DNA of 64,000 nucleotides, from the NCBI GenBank assembly GCA_002413785.1, contig DHXR01000046.1, positions 117,150 to 181,149 on the forward strand, given 5' to 3'. This document shows positions 16,936-25,232 of this stretch, piece by piece (the first letter of the stretch is position 1; each line of letters opens with the position of its first letter). This DNA comes from Mucilaginibacter sp. UBA5151. Lineage in GTDB: Bacteria > Bacteroidota > Bacteroidia > Sphingobacteriales > Sphingobacteriaceae. The notes below the pieces were generated by a model. The model saw only the letters and a program-made list of their open reading frames with translations. It made no database searches and was not told the origin of the DNA. Both the position numbers and the translations under genes were made by a program.

Positions 16936-17455
16936 CTGTATCGATATTAACGGTTGCTTCGTCAGAAAGGATCAAACTACTATCGCCTACGCCGAAATCA
17001 AGGCGGTTTAATTTAAAGCTTGCTTTAAAGGCCTGGGTATTCCCTTTTTCAGTAAAAGTAAATGGAACATCTATCAATTTTGTTTTCCCTTTGATGGTGA
17101 GGTTAAACTGACCTGTATAATTATTGCCGCTTTTGTGTTTAAACGCTACCGACTTCAGGGTAATCTTCGGGTAATGGGCCACGTCAAAGAAATCTTCTCC
17201 TTTCAAATGGTCGTCGCGACTTGAATTATCGGAATTTATAGAACCGGCATCAACCGAAGCGCTGATGTTGCTCTCCGGCAAATCGGCAGGGTCAAATTTA
17301 ACATCCACCTGTAAACCACCAAATGAGCCTTCAACACCGATGCCCATATTTTTTATTTTAAATGTAATAGCCGAACGGGTTACCGTGCTTGTTGCAAGGG
17401 TAAAGCCTGCTAAGGCAATCGTCAAGATAAGCAGGGGGACAATAATTTTCTTCAT
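16922..17455 (-). CDS. YceI-family protein, exported
   Basis: A 177-aa protein with a signal peptide (MKKIIVPLLILTIALAGFTLA) and a YceI lipocalin-like beta-barrel. Typical segments are STVTRSAITFKIKNMGIGVEGSFGGLQVDVKFDP, SSRDDHLKGEDFFDVAHYPKITLKS and the final VGDSSLILSDEATVNIDTEV. Family members bind isoprenoid-like lipids in the periplasm. ATG 17455 is chosen over 17497, since it starts directly at the signal peptide. Its 3' end lies inside a heptad repeat, and the preceding gene on the same strand is a small protein. Confidence 0.92.
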   Translation of the reverse strand: MKKIIVPLLILTIALAGFTLATSTVTRSAITFKIKNMGIGVEGSFGGLQVDVKFDPADLPESNISASVDAGSINSDNSSRDDHLKGEDFFDVAHYPKITLKSVAFKHKSGNNYTGQFNLTIKGKTKLIDVPFTFTEKGNTQAFKASFKLNRLDFGVGDSSLILSDEATVNIDTEVRG

Positions 17456-17559
17456 CACACTAAATAACGCAGTTTTTTTAAATATGGAAAGGTTCACAAT
17501 TCATCTAATGTTTAAAAATAAACGGCGATGAAATGTGAACCAGTTAGGTAGATAACCTG

Positions 17560-17754
17560 CTAACGAAAACTTTTTGAATAATCGAGGATGTGGTGGATGG
17601 TTTGAAGTTTCGGGGTTTTCTCCAAAAGATTCAGATCAGCACGAAGCGAATAATAAAACATTAATTCGTCGCCTTCCAAATTCTCCTGTAATTCCTCGTT
17701 CACCTTAGCTTTGTTAGTAAGTAAATTTAAAGTTGTTGTAAAAGTTTCTTCCAT
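17560..17754 (-). CDS. Small hypothetical protein downstream of the sigma factor
   Basis: A 64-aa acidic, helical protein (MEETFTTTLNLLTNKAKVN, ending YSKSFR) that I do not recognise. It has protein-like composition and no membrane segment. It follows the ECF sigma gene on the same strand, with the hairpin 17849-17922 between them. A role as a regulator of the sigma factor is possible only by position. Confidence 0.55.
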   Translation of the reverse strand: MEETFTTTLNLLTNKAKVNEELQENLEGDELMFYYSLRADLNLLEKTPKLQTIHHILDYSKSFR

Positions 17755-17848
17755 ACGCTTTTTTCTGTAATTGGTTTACAGATACTAACGACAGCATAAT
17801 GAGAATATTTTATGAAGATGAAATTTTAATGAAATTTATTTTGAGGGT

Positions 17849-17922
17849 AGAGATTGGAGACTGGAGATTAGAGATTAGTTATTTTGCCTAACCTCTAATC
17901 TCCAGTCTCTAACCTCTAATTT
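17849..17922. repeat. Perfect heptad-phased hairpin at the sigma-factor stop codon
   Basis: The left arm is AGAGATT, GGAGACT, GGAGATT, AGAGATT (17849-17876). The right arm is CTAACCT, CTAATCT, CCAGTCT, CTAACCT, CTAATTT (17888-17922). Both are in strict 7-nt phase, and they pair along about 30 bp with a short loop. The stop codon of the ECF sigma gene (17916-17918) lies in the last heptad. Confidence 0.85.
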
Positions 17923-18500
17923 TTAAGGCTCATTTCCTTGCTCTGCATCATTTTACGCAGGTTATTGAGGGCGTAACGCATACGGCCAAGGGCGGTATTG
18001 ATGCTTACTTCGGTAATATCGGCAATTTCTTTAAAGCTCATATCCCCGAAATGGCGCATAATTAATACTTCCTTTTGTTCGGCAGGCAATAAATGGATCA
18101 ATGTTTTAAGGTCTTTATATGTTTGTTCGCGCACCATGCGGTCTTCGGTGCTTTCGTCATAATTACCAATTACTTCAAAAATATCAAAGTCATCGCCGTT
18201 ACTGATCATCGGGGCGCGTTTTTCACGGCGGAAATGGTCGATCACCAAATTATGGGCAATACGGGTTACCCAGGGCAAAAACTTGCCTTCTTCGTTATAT
18301 TTACCTGCCTTTAAGGTATTGATCACCTTTATAAAAGTATCCTGGAAAATATCCTCAGCAAGATATTCGTCTTTTACAAGCAAATAAATAGAAGTATAAA
18401 TTTTTGATTGATAACGGCGTATCAGTTCAACCAATCCGGCTTCATCACCTGAGATATAATGATGGATTAGATCCTGATCACTTTGCAATTGAAAATCCAT
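17916..18500 (-). CDS. ECF-subfamily RNA polymerase sigma factor
   Basis: A 194-aa sigma-70 factor with region 2 (LVELIRRYQSKIYTSIYLLVKDEYLAEDIFQDTFIKVI, then PWVTRIAHNLVIDHFRREKR) and region 4 (LIHLLPAEQKEVLIMRHFGDMSFKEIADITEVSINTALGRMRYALNNLRK), the latter with a clear helix-turn-helix. No anti-sigma gene with a recognisable domain is beside it, which separates it from SusCD-type FecI systems. Target promoters are unknown. Confidence 0.93.
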   Translation of the reverse strand: MDFQLQSDQDLIHHYISGDEAGLVELIRRYQSKIYTSIYLLVKDEYLAEDIFQDTFIKVINTLKAGKYNEEGKFLPWVTRIAHNLVIDHFRREKRAPMISNGDDFDIFEVIGNYDESTEDRMVREQTYKDLKTLIHLLPAEQKEVLIMRHFGDMSFKEIADITEVSINTALGRMRYALNNLRKMMQSKEMSLKN

Positions 18501-18654
18501 AGAAAAACCACTAAGTTTAATTAAAAAAATCTTTTAAGTAGAGTTTTATCTATAGCGCGTTTGTTAGGGGTAAAGAAATTTGTTATTTCAAATAAAGCAA
18601 ATTATCATGTAAAAAACAAATAAAATTGGCCAGGTATGCATGCTGAAGGCGCAA

Positions 18655-18674
18655 TTTAACATTATTTAACATTA
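18655..18674. repeat. Two tandem 10-bp direct repeats upstream of the sigma gene
   Basis: TTTAACATTA occurs twice head to tail (18655-18664, 18665-18674) about 155-175 nt before the sigma-factor start, in the gap to asnS. It may be an operator for a dimeric regulator, or chance in AT-rich DNA. Confidence 0.4.
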
Positions 18675-18747
18675 TATTTTACAATACAAGCGACGCCAAA
18701 TCGTTACAAATGCGTAATCGTAGGTGCTGTGCCGGTATATTTCCTGA

Positions 18748-20196
18748 TCAGAATTCGGCATTCTTGGGAAACCTTGGGAATGGGATAACGTCCCTGATAT
18801 TGCCCATTCCGGTAACAAAAAGCACCAAACGTTCAAAACCAAGGCCAAAACCGGCATGCGGGCAGGCCCCGAACCTCCGGGTATCTAAATACCACCACAA
18901 TTCATCTTTGGGAATACCCATTTCATCCATGCGCTGTTCCAGTTTATCCAGGCGTTCTTCACGCTGCGATCCGCCAACAATTTCACCAATACCCGGGAAT
19001 AGTATGTCCATGGCGCGCACCGTTTCATGCCCGTTGGTATCGGGTTCGTTCTGGCGCATATAAAAAGCTTTAATCTGTTTCGGGTAATCGGTTAATATCA
19101 CCGGCTTTTTAAAGTGCTTTTCAACCAGGTAACGCTCATGCTCCGACTGTAAGTCGGTGCCCCAGCCTTCTATAGGGTATTGAAATTTCTTTTTCTTATT
19201 AGAGGTTGATTCTTTAAGAATATCAATAGCTTCGGTATAAGTTATGCGCTCAAAGTTGTTTCCAAGACAAAACTGTAGTTTTTCGAGCAGGCTCATTTCC
19301 GACCGTTCGTTTTGCGGCTTTTGCTTTTCTTCCTCTGTCAAACGCTGGGTTAAAAACTCAATGTCTTCAGCGTTTTTCTCCAGCGCATATTTAATAACAT
19401 ATTTCAGCAGGGCTTCCGCCAGGTCCATGTTATCGTTAAGGTCGTAAAAAGCCATTTCGGGCTCAATCATCCAGAACTCCGCCAGGTGACGGGTGGTATT
19501 GGAGTTTTCGGCACGGAAAGTTGGCCCGAAAGTATAAATATCGCTCAGGGCCATCGCGCCAAGCTCCCCTTCCAGCTGACCGGAAACAGTAAGGTTGGTT
19601 GGCCTGCCGAAAAAGTCTTCTTTAAAGTCTATCTCGCCGTTTTCTCCTTTTGGAGGATTAGCCAGGTCGAAATTAGTTACATGGAATGTTTCACCGGCAC
19701 CTTCAGCATCAGATGCCGTGATGATGGGCGTATGTAAATAAACAAAGCCTTTTTCCTGGAAAAACTGGTGAACAGCAAATGCCAGGCTGTTACGCACGCG
19801 AAAAATTGCACCGAACAAATTGGTACGGAAACGCAAATGGGCTTTCTCGCGCAAAAACTCCAGGGTTTGCTTTTTAGGCTGTAAAGGATATTGTTCGGGA
19901 TCGCAATCGCCCAGTATTTCAATTTCCTTTGCTATTATTTCAACCTTTTGTCCTTGTCCTAAAGAGGGTATCAACTCCCCGGTAACACTAATAGCAGCGC
20001 CAAAGGTTATCCGTTTAAGCAGGCCGGGGTCAGTATTCTCAAAATCTACGACAATTTGTATGTTGCCATTTGTGGAGCCATCATTCAAAGCAATAAAACG
20101 ATTTTGACGAAATGCACGCACCCAACCTTTAACTGTTACCTCAATACCTGTTTGTTCGCTTTCCAGTAATGCTTTTATCTTTGTCCGCTGGCCCAT
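18748..20196 (-). CDS. asnS: Asparagine-tRNA ligase
   Basis: Charges tRNA-Asn with asparagine. A 482-aa class IIb synthetase: N-terminal OB-fold anticodon-binding domain (EVTVKGWVRAFRQNRFIALNDGS), then the catalytic core with motif 2 (TFRAENSNTTRHLAEFWMIEPE) and motif 3 (GFGLGFERLVLFVTGMGNIRDVIPFPR). An asparagine-type active site is suggested by the overall match to AsnRS rather than AspRS. ATG 20196 (MGQRTKIKAL) is preferred over the in-frame 20217. A TATTTTTG box (20215-20222) lies 18 nt upstream. It is divergent from the ABC ATPase gene. Confidence 0.96.
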   Translation of the reverse strand: MGQRTKIKALLESEQTGIEVTVKGWVRAFRQNRFIALNDGSTNGNIQIVVDFENTDPGLLKRITFGAAISVTGELIPSLGQGQKVEIIAKEIEILGDCDPEQYPLQPKKQTLEFLREKAHLRFRTNLFGAIFRVRNSLAFAVHQFFQEKGFVYLHTPIITASDAEGAGETFHVTNFDLANPPKGENGEIDFKEDFFGRPTNLTVSGQLEGELGAMALSDIYTFGPTFRAENSNTTRHLAEFWMIEPEMAFYDLNDNMDLAEALLKYVIKYALEKNAEDIEFLTQRLTEEEKQKPQNERSEMSLLEKLQFCLGNNFERITYTEAIDILKESTSNKKKKFQYPIEGWGTDLQSEHERYLVEKHFKKPVILTDYPKQIKAFYMRQNEPDTNGHETVRAMDILFPGIGEIVGGSQREERLDKLEQRMDEMGIPKDELWWYLDTRRFGACPHAGFGLGFERLVLFVTGMGNIRDVIPFPRFPKNAEF

Positions 20197-20214
20197 ATAA
20201 AATATTTTGAGGGG

Positions 20215-20222
20215 CAAAAATA
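20215..20222 (-). promoter_or_regulatory. Predicted asnS promoter box
   Basis: On the minus strand TATTTTTG matches TAnnTTTG, 18 nt before ATG 20196, giving a leader of about 11 nt. Confidence 0.45.
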
Positions 20223-20294
20223 CGATTATTTGCCTGATTGTATAAACCGGAATTTATAGAATTAAAGTCCGGCATTGCAACGTTACAAATCTTC

Positions 20295-20302
20295 TATCTT
20301 TG
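20295..20302 (+). promoter_or_regulatory. Predicted promoter box giving a leaderless ABC ATPase mRNA
   Basis: TATCTTTG matches TAnnTTTG and ends 6 nt before ATG 20309. A TTG lies at 20275-20277, 17 nt upstream. The TTG inside the box itself would be an alternative start codon, but then the box would be coding. Confidence 0.5.
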
Positions 20303-20308
20303 CCTTTC

Positions 20309-21304
20309 ATGGCAACACCTTTTTTGCAGGCAATTTCAGTAAGTAAAACCTATCCCGGAGCGCTGGTTTCCGGTATTCAAAAAACAGATATAACCATAAA
20401 CAAGGGCGGTATCACCGCGATAATTGGTGAGAGCGGCAGCGGGAAAAGCACTTTGTTAAAATTGCTTTTCGGCCTGCTTTCGCCTGATACCGGCGAGGTA
20501 CAATTCAAAGGAGAACGCATCCGGGGGCCGGCAGAAAAACTCATACCCGGTCATGAGGCCATGAAAATGGTTACCCAGCAAACCGACGACCTGAATTTAT
20601 ATGCCAAAGTGTGGGACAATATCGCCTCTATGCTGCCGCATAATGATCTAAAAGCCAAGCAGGAGAAAACCGAAAAAATGCTCAGGCAGCTTAAAATGAC
20701 TCCGCTGGCAGATAAGCGCGTGGTTGATTTGAGCGGGGGCGAAAAACAACGGGTTGCTATTGCAAGGGCTTTAATTGTTAATCCTGAAATACTTTTATTG
20801 GATGAGCCTTTTAACCAGGTGGATACCTCTTTTCGTGAAGGGCTGCAGCATGATATCAGGCAAATTGTAAAAGAAACCGGTTTAACCGTGATCATTGTAT
20901 CGCACGATCCGGCGGAAGTACTTTCGATGGCTGATGAATTGCTTGTGTTGAAAAATGGTGAAATTTTAGAATCTGGCGATCCGAAAACAATGTACCGGAA
21001 GCCTAAGCATTTATACACCGCAAAATTGCTCACCAATTGCACTGTATTAACCTGTGCAGAAGCCAAAATTTGCGGATTGAAAACCAAAACAGACCACATT
21101 GTGATATATCCCGAATGGGTAGAAACTGTAAAAACATGGACCAGAAACGACTGGGAAATAAAACAGGTGCTTTTTAAAGGCTGTTATGAAGACCTGATTG
21201 TTGAACGCAAAGGAATAACTATCCGCGTGCTGAACGACCAGTTTGGCAAATACGTTGAGGGCAACAAAGTAAACCTGAAGCTGAACAGGTGGCTGGAGTA
21301 TTGA
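20309..21304 (+). CDS. Stand-alone ABC transporter ATP-binding protein
   Basis: A 331-aa ATPase with Walker A GESGSGKST, signature LSGGEKQRVAIARAL, Walker B ILLLDEPFNQVD and the switch histidine in VIIVSHDPAEVLSMADE. The last 90 residues form an extra beta-rich domain, similar in position to the TOBE domains of MalK/PotA-type importers. No permease or binding protein is adjacent, so substrate and partner are unknown. Confidence 0.88.
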   Translation: MATPFLQAISVSKTYPGALVSGIQKTDITINKGGITAIIGESGSGKSTLLKLLFGLLSPDTGEVQFKGERIRGPAEKLIPGHEAMKMVTQQTDDLNLYAKVWDNIASMLPHNDLKAKQEKTEKMLRQLKMTPLADKRVVDLSGGEKQRVAIARALIVNPEILLLDEPFNQVDTSFREGLQHDIRQIVKETGLTVIIVSHDPAEVLSMADELLVLKNGEILESGDPKTMYRKPKHLYTAKLLTNCTVLTCAEAKICGLKTKTDHIVIYPEWVETVKTWTRNDWEIKQVLFKGCYEDLIVERKGITIRVLNDQFGKYVEGNKVNLKLNRWLEY

Positions 21305-21604
21305 TGCGTGAATGTGCCAGTTTCTGCCTCGTGCAAGCCCAAGCCCCCTCTAAACGGCGCAGCCCTCATGAACACCCATGAGAACAAACACCTCGTGAAT
21401 AATCTCCCCCGGTAGTAATGCCACTAACTTAAGTTATTTAATGTCGAATAATGAATTTCGAATATTGAATAATGAAGGGTAAAAGTTCGAAATTGGACAT
21501 TCGAAATTCATTATTCGATATTAACCCGCCACACATTTTTATTCTAAGTTAGTGACATTACCCCCGGTAGGGGAGACTTGAAAAAATGACCCAATGACCA
21601 ATGC
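21305..21604. other. Intergenic region with dispersed repeat
   Basis: The 300-bp gap between two convergent genes holds the dispersed element at 21436-21528 and, next to the E1 gene stop, a short run of AATGACC heptads (about 21587-21602). No gene is seen. Confidence 0.6.
21436..21528. repeat. Dispersed inverted-repeat element, TCGAATA family, copy B
   Basis: Left-arm heptads TCGAATA, ATGAATT, TCGAATA, TTGAATA (21444-21471) face TTCGAAA, TTGGACA, TTCGAAA, TTCATTA, TTCGATA (21486-21520), all in 7-nt phase. Its reverse complement matches 324-411 almost base for base, including flanks such as AGTTATTTAATG and TAGTGACAT. Confidence 0.85.
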
Positions 21605-23581
21605 CTAATACCCCAAAAGCTTCTCCATCACTTCCTCTAATCGCGATTTTGCCAAAAACTGGTCCTCCAATGCTTTATCCATAGGGATAGCTGTATCCAG
21701 GCTGGCACAGCGCATAACGGGTGCGTCGAGTTTTTTGAAGCAATGTTCGGCAATATGGGCTGCTATTTCGCTGCCGAAGCCGCCGGTTAGGGTGTCTTCA
21801 TGCAAAATAAGTGCACGGCCGGTTTTGTTGACACTTTGCTCTACTGCTTTTTTGTCCCAGGGCTGCAGGCTGCGCAGGTCGATGATCTCGATGGGCAGGT
21901 CGGGGTGTTTGGCGGCATATTGTATGGCCCAATGTACGCCAAGCCCGTAGGTAATAATGCTGGCAAGGGTGCCCTGTTGTATAACTTTGGCTTTGCCTAT
22001 CTCAACATAATAATCGCCTTCGGGTACCTCGCCGCTGTTGCTGCGGTACAGGTATTTGTGCTCAAAATACATCACCGGGTTAGGATCGTCAATGGCGGCC
22101 ATCAGCAGGCCCTTGGCGTCATCCGGGAATGCCGGATAAACCACCTTCAGTCCCGGCGTTTTGGTGAACCAGGCTTCGTTGCTTTGCGAATGGAATGGTC
22201 CCGCGCCGGTACCGGCGCCCGCAGGCATGCGGATCACCACATCAACCGGCTGTTCCCAGCGGTAATGTGTTTTTGCAAGGTTGTTTACCACCTGGTTAAA
22301 ACCACTGCTAACAAAATCGGCGAACTGCATTTCCATTACCGCTTTGTAACCGTTAAGGGCAAGCCCCATCGCCGCACCAACAATCCCCGACTCGCAAACG
22401 GGCGTATTGCGTACCCTGGCCTTGCCAAATTCTTCCACAAAGCCCTGCGTTATTTTAAACGCCCCGCCATATTCGGCAATATCCTGCCCCATCAGCACCA
22501 GGTTATCAAACTTGCGCATGCTCTGCCACAGGGCATCGCTGATGGCGTCGATGTAACGTCTTGTTGTTGTAGTGTTGGAAGGTTGTAATGCTGGAATGTT
22601 GTGTACCCTGTACATATCCTGCATTTCCGTTTCCGGATTAGGGATAATGTCGGGTTCGCTGAAAGCTTTTTCAATTTCGGCTTCTATCTGCGCGTTAAAT
22701 TCCTGGCGCATCTGTGGCAGCCATTCGGGGCGCAGCACCTTCTCCTCCAGTAAATAGCTTTCAAAATTGGTTAAGGGATCTTTTTCTTTCCAAAAATCAA
22801 ACAGGTATTGCGGCACATATTTAGTGCCCGATGCTTCTTCGTGCCCCCGCATCCTGAACGTCATACATTCCACCAATACCGGGCGGGGCTTTTGACGCAT
22901 GGCGGTGGCTATCCCGTTAATGGTATGATACACTTCCAGCAGGTTATTGCCATCGATGCGCCGGCCTTCCATACCATACCCAATAGCTTTATCTACTAAA
23001 AACCGCGCCTTATATTGTTCGGCAACGGGGGTTGACAGCCCGTAGCCGTTGTTTTCTATCAAAAATATCACAGGGAGGTTCCATACGGCGGCAATGTTTA
23101 AAGCCTCGTGGAAATCGCCCTCACTCGTACCGCCTTCGCCGGTAAATACCAGGGTGGCTTTATTCCGCCGGCTCAAAACATCAGCCAGAGCAATACCATC
23201 CGCTAAAGCGAGTTGTGGCCCCAGGTGTGAGATCATGCCAATGATCTTGTACTCCTGCGTACCGAAATGGAAGGACCTGTCGCGTCCCTTTGTAAAGCCG
23301 GATGCTTTACCCTGCCATTGTGCCATCAGCCTTGATAAAGGGATGTCACGGGCGGTAAAAACACCCAGGTTGCGGTGCATGGGCAGGATGTATTCGTCGC
23401 TGTTCATGGCCATGGTACTGCCTATGGCAATGGCTTCCTGACCGATCCCCGAAAACCATTTGCCTATGCGTCCCTGCCTTAAAAGGATCAGCATTTTCTC
23501 TTCAACCAGGCGCGGCCACAGTAACTTTTTGTAAAATTCAATAAGCTGGTTATTACTTAAGTTTTTCCGGTCGAAAATCAT
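21605..23581 (-). CDS. 2-oxoacid dehydrogenase E1 component, fused alpha and beta subunits
   Basis: Thiamine-diphosphate-dependent E1 of a 2-oxoacid dehydrogenase complex (branched-chain type or pyruvate type). The N-terminal half is the alpha subunit, with the cofactor motif GEGGTSEGDFHEALNIAAVWNLPVIFLIENNGYG. The C-terminal half, from about residue 335 (RYIDAISDALWQSMRKFDNLVLMGQDIAEYGG), is the beta subunit, ending with the transketolase C-terminal domain (ALILHEDTLTGGFGSEIAAHI). At 658 aa it is a true fusion. No E2 or E3 gene is adjacent. A promoter box ends 4 nt before the start codon. Confidence 0.93.
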   Translation of the reverse strand: MIFDRKNLSNNQLIEFYKKLLWPRLVEEKMLILLRQGRIGKWFSGIGQEAIAIGSTMAMNSDEYILPMHRNLGVFTARDIPLSRLMAQWQGKASGFTKGRDRSFHFGTQEYKIIGMISHLGPQLALADGIALADVLSRRNKATLVFTGEGGTSEGDFHEALNIAAVWNLPVIFLIENNGYGLSTPVAEQYKARFLVDKAIGYGMEGRRIDGNNLLEVYHTINGIATAMRQKPRPVLVECMTFRMRGHEEASGTKYVPQYLFDFWKEKDPLTNFESYLLEEKVLRPEWLPQMRQEFNAQIEAEIEKAFSEPDIIPNPETEMQDMYRVHNIPALQPSNTTTTRRYIDAISDALWQSMRKFDNLVLMGQDIAEYGGAFKITQGFVEEFGKARVRNTPVCESGIVGAAMGLALNGYKAVMEMQFADFVSSGFNQVVNNLAKTHYRWEQPVDVVIRMPAGAGTGAGPFHSQSNEAWFTKTPGLKVVYPAFPDDAKGLLMAAIDDPNPVMYFEHKYLYRSNSGEVPEGDYYVEIGKAKVIQQGTLASIITYGLGVHWAIQYAAKHPDLPIEIIDLRSLQPWDKKAVEQSVNKTGRALILHEDTLTGGFGSEIAAHIAEHCFKKLDAPVMRCASLDTAIPMDKALEDQFLAKSRLEEVMEKLLGY

Positions 23582-23585
23582 GCAG

Positions 23586-23593
23586 CAAAACTA
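23586..23593 (-). promoter_or_regulatory. Predicted promoter box giving a leaderless E1 mRNA
   Basis: On the minus strand TAGTTTTG matches TAnnTTTG and ends 4 nt before ATG 23581. Confidence 0.5.
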
Positions 23594-23608
23594 CATAAAT
23601 TGTTTATT

Positions 23609-23782
23609 GGTTCACTATGGTTCATTGGTTCACTGGTTCATTTGTTCATTGGTAAATAGTTTGTGATAGGTTTCATTGCTATTAAACAAATTAATAAATT
23701 GCCGCCTTATAATTGTTGATTGAGCCATGCGTTTATAGGTGATGACACCCATGAACTAATGAGCCAGTGAACTAATGAACGT
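23609..23782. repeat. Octamer-phased inverted repeats, GGTTCATT type
   Basis: The left arm repeats GGTTC at 23609, 23619, 23627 and 23635 with TGTTC at 23643. The right arm is ATGAACTA, ATGAGCCA, GTGAACTA, ATGAACGT (23751-23782), exact 8-nt units complementary to the left arm. About 100 nt separate the arms. The first ATG of the downstream frame (23775) is part of the last unit. Confidence 0.75.
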
Positions 23783-23789
23783 TGCTCCG

Positions 23790-24650
23790 ATGAACAAAAA
23801 GAAAACACCCCTGATTTTATTGATCCTTGCCGCGGCAATTGGACTTGCGGCTACCACACATGATTATTTCCTGCTGCCCGAAAACTTTTTTATGCATAAG
23901 GGCAATAAGCTCAATTTGCATCTTTTAGGTGGCGATGTTTTTACTAAACAGGAAGAGATCGGCTACCAGGCCAGCAAAACATCCTCGTTTATGCTTTACC
24001 AGGGGAAAAAGAAAATCGACCTGATAAAAGTCGCCAAAGACAGTGCGGCACCCGTAATTACCTATACCATGGTTAATTCAGGTCAGGGTTTAATAGATAT
24101 GACCAGGGCAACTGAGTTTGTGGATGCTTCGCGCGACAGCTATGCCGATTATTTATCGCAGGCGGGCCTTGACAAGCTGGCCGAAAAGGTGAAAAGCGGC
24201 AACCAGTTCAGGATAAAGGAAAAATATACCCGTTATATGAAAACCTTGTTTTCTGTTGATGACCACGATGGGGGTGTATATGATAAGGACCTGAATGATG
24301 TTTATGAAATCATTTTGAAGGACAACCCTTACAATAAAAAGTATGGTGAAGACATGTCGGCCATTATAAAGTTTAAGGGCAAACCTGAAAGCGGCGCATC
24401 GGTCAATCTGTATATTAAATCGATAGGCGGGAATGTTTACAGCCAAAATCTTACCGCGGATAAGAAAGGTGAAGTAACCTTTACTATGAGCCGTGAAGGC
24501 ATTTACATGCTGAGAAGCACACTGATTGAGCCAACAAAGGATAAAAATGCCGATTTTGAAAGCTGGTGGGCCTCCTACACATTTCCATTCAGCAGTTCAG
24601 ATGAAGTGCCGAACACTTATAAGGAATTCGGGTTCGGGAATGTACATTAA
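23790..24650 (+). CDS. DUF4198 domain protein, exported
   Basis: A 286-aa protein with a signal peptide (MNKKKTPLILLILAAAIGLAATTHDYF). DUF4198 members are periplasmic proteins often found with nickel or cobalt uptake. Typical features are the early HDYFLLPENFFMHKGNKLNLHLLGG and the late tryptophan-rich ADFESWWASYTFPF. ATG 23790 is preferred because the ATG at 23775 falls inside an octamer repeat. No metal transporter is adjacent, so the substrate link is unproven. Confidence 0.85.
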   Translation: MNKKKTPLILLILAAAIGLAATTHDYFLLPENFFMHKGNKLNLHLLGGDVFTKQEEIGYQASKTSSFMLYQGKKKIDLIKVAKDSAAPVITYTMVNSGQGLIDMTRATEFVDASRDSYADYLSQAGLDKLAEKVKSGNQFRIKEKYTRYMKTLFSVDDHDGGVYDKDLNDVYEIILKDNPYNKKYGEDMSAIIKFKGKPESGASVNLYIKSIGGNVYSQNLTADKKGEVTFTMSREGIYMLRSTLIEPTKDKNADFESWWASYTFPFSSSDEVPNTYKEFGFGNVH

Positions 24651-25192
24651 TTGATCCCGGAATTTGTATGCGGCAGCATGAGCGCGGGAAAATGCTGAGC
24701 AGCAAAATCAGTTAAATTCTAAAAAAAAGGGTGTCATGGTGCGGCCTGACCAGGGCAAACCTTGGAAAAAATCGTGATGACGTTGTTTTATTCATTGCCG
24801 TTGGCTTCAGCCAACGGATACAGAGGCGATGGTCAAAGGCTTTAGCCGCATAATTTAGGCTAAAGCCAGATTATCCTGATTATGTCTTCCGTCTGCTAAA
24901 GCAGACGGCAATGAATTATATCTCCTTGTATCGCATTGATAATCAACAGATTACAAGCGCGTCATTATAAGGCACTCGAACCATGAGCGCAAAGGCACAA
25001 CGCCAATGCATTAACGTCTGCCTGTCAGCGACGGGATTGCCGCGCTGCGCCCGCAATGACATTTTTGTTAGTTTCCCCCTAATCCCCAAAAAATACCGTA
25101 CCTTAACCCATGCCTTTTCTCCAGCAATTTATTGATAAAATTACCCGGCTTAGGCGTGGAGGTGGAATCCTTGATTCGGAGGCCCTGAAAGT
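24651..25192. other. Intergenic region with composite hairpin and a truncated frame
   Basis: The gap holds a multi-hairpin element (24791-24916), sequence resembling common dispersed repeats ending in CGCAATGAC (about 25013-25062), and the start of a plus-strand frame (25110) that runs into the end of res. No intact gene is seen. Confidence 0.55.
24791..24916. repeat. Composite three-hairpin palindromic element
   Basis: Outer arms TTCATTGCCG and CGGCAATGAA enclose three inner hairpins: CCGTTGGCT with AGCCAACGG (24798-24817), GGCTTTAGCC with GGCTAAAGCC (24838-24867) and CCGTCTGC with GCAGACGG (24889-24908). The form resembles mosaic REP elements. It is a single copy in this window. Confidence 0.75.
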
Positions 25193-25232
25193 TTACCCGG
25201 ATAATTGGCTAACTGTGGCAACCTGCTTATAA
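25110..25232 (+). pseudogene. Short frame running into the res gene, possible truncated gene
   Basis: ATG 25110 opens a 40-aa frame beginning MPFLQQFIDKITRLRRGG that looks protein-like, then overlaps the end of res on the other strand and stops at 25232. It could be the 5' end of a gene interrupted by arrival of the restriction operon. I do not recognise the family. Confidence 0.25.

Noticed and set aside
17560..17754. Anti-sigma factor for the ECF sigma gene
   Set aside because: It has no membrane segment and no zinc-binding anti-sigma motif, so the position alone is not enough.
21800..22588. 262-aa open frame on the plus strand
   Set aside because: It lies wholly opposite the fused E1 gene, whose protein motifs are intact; it is a shadow frame.
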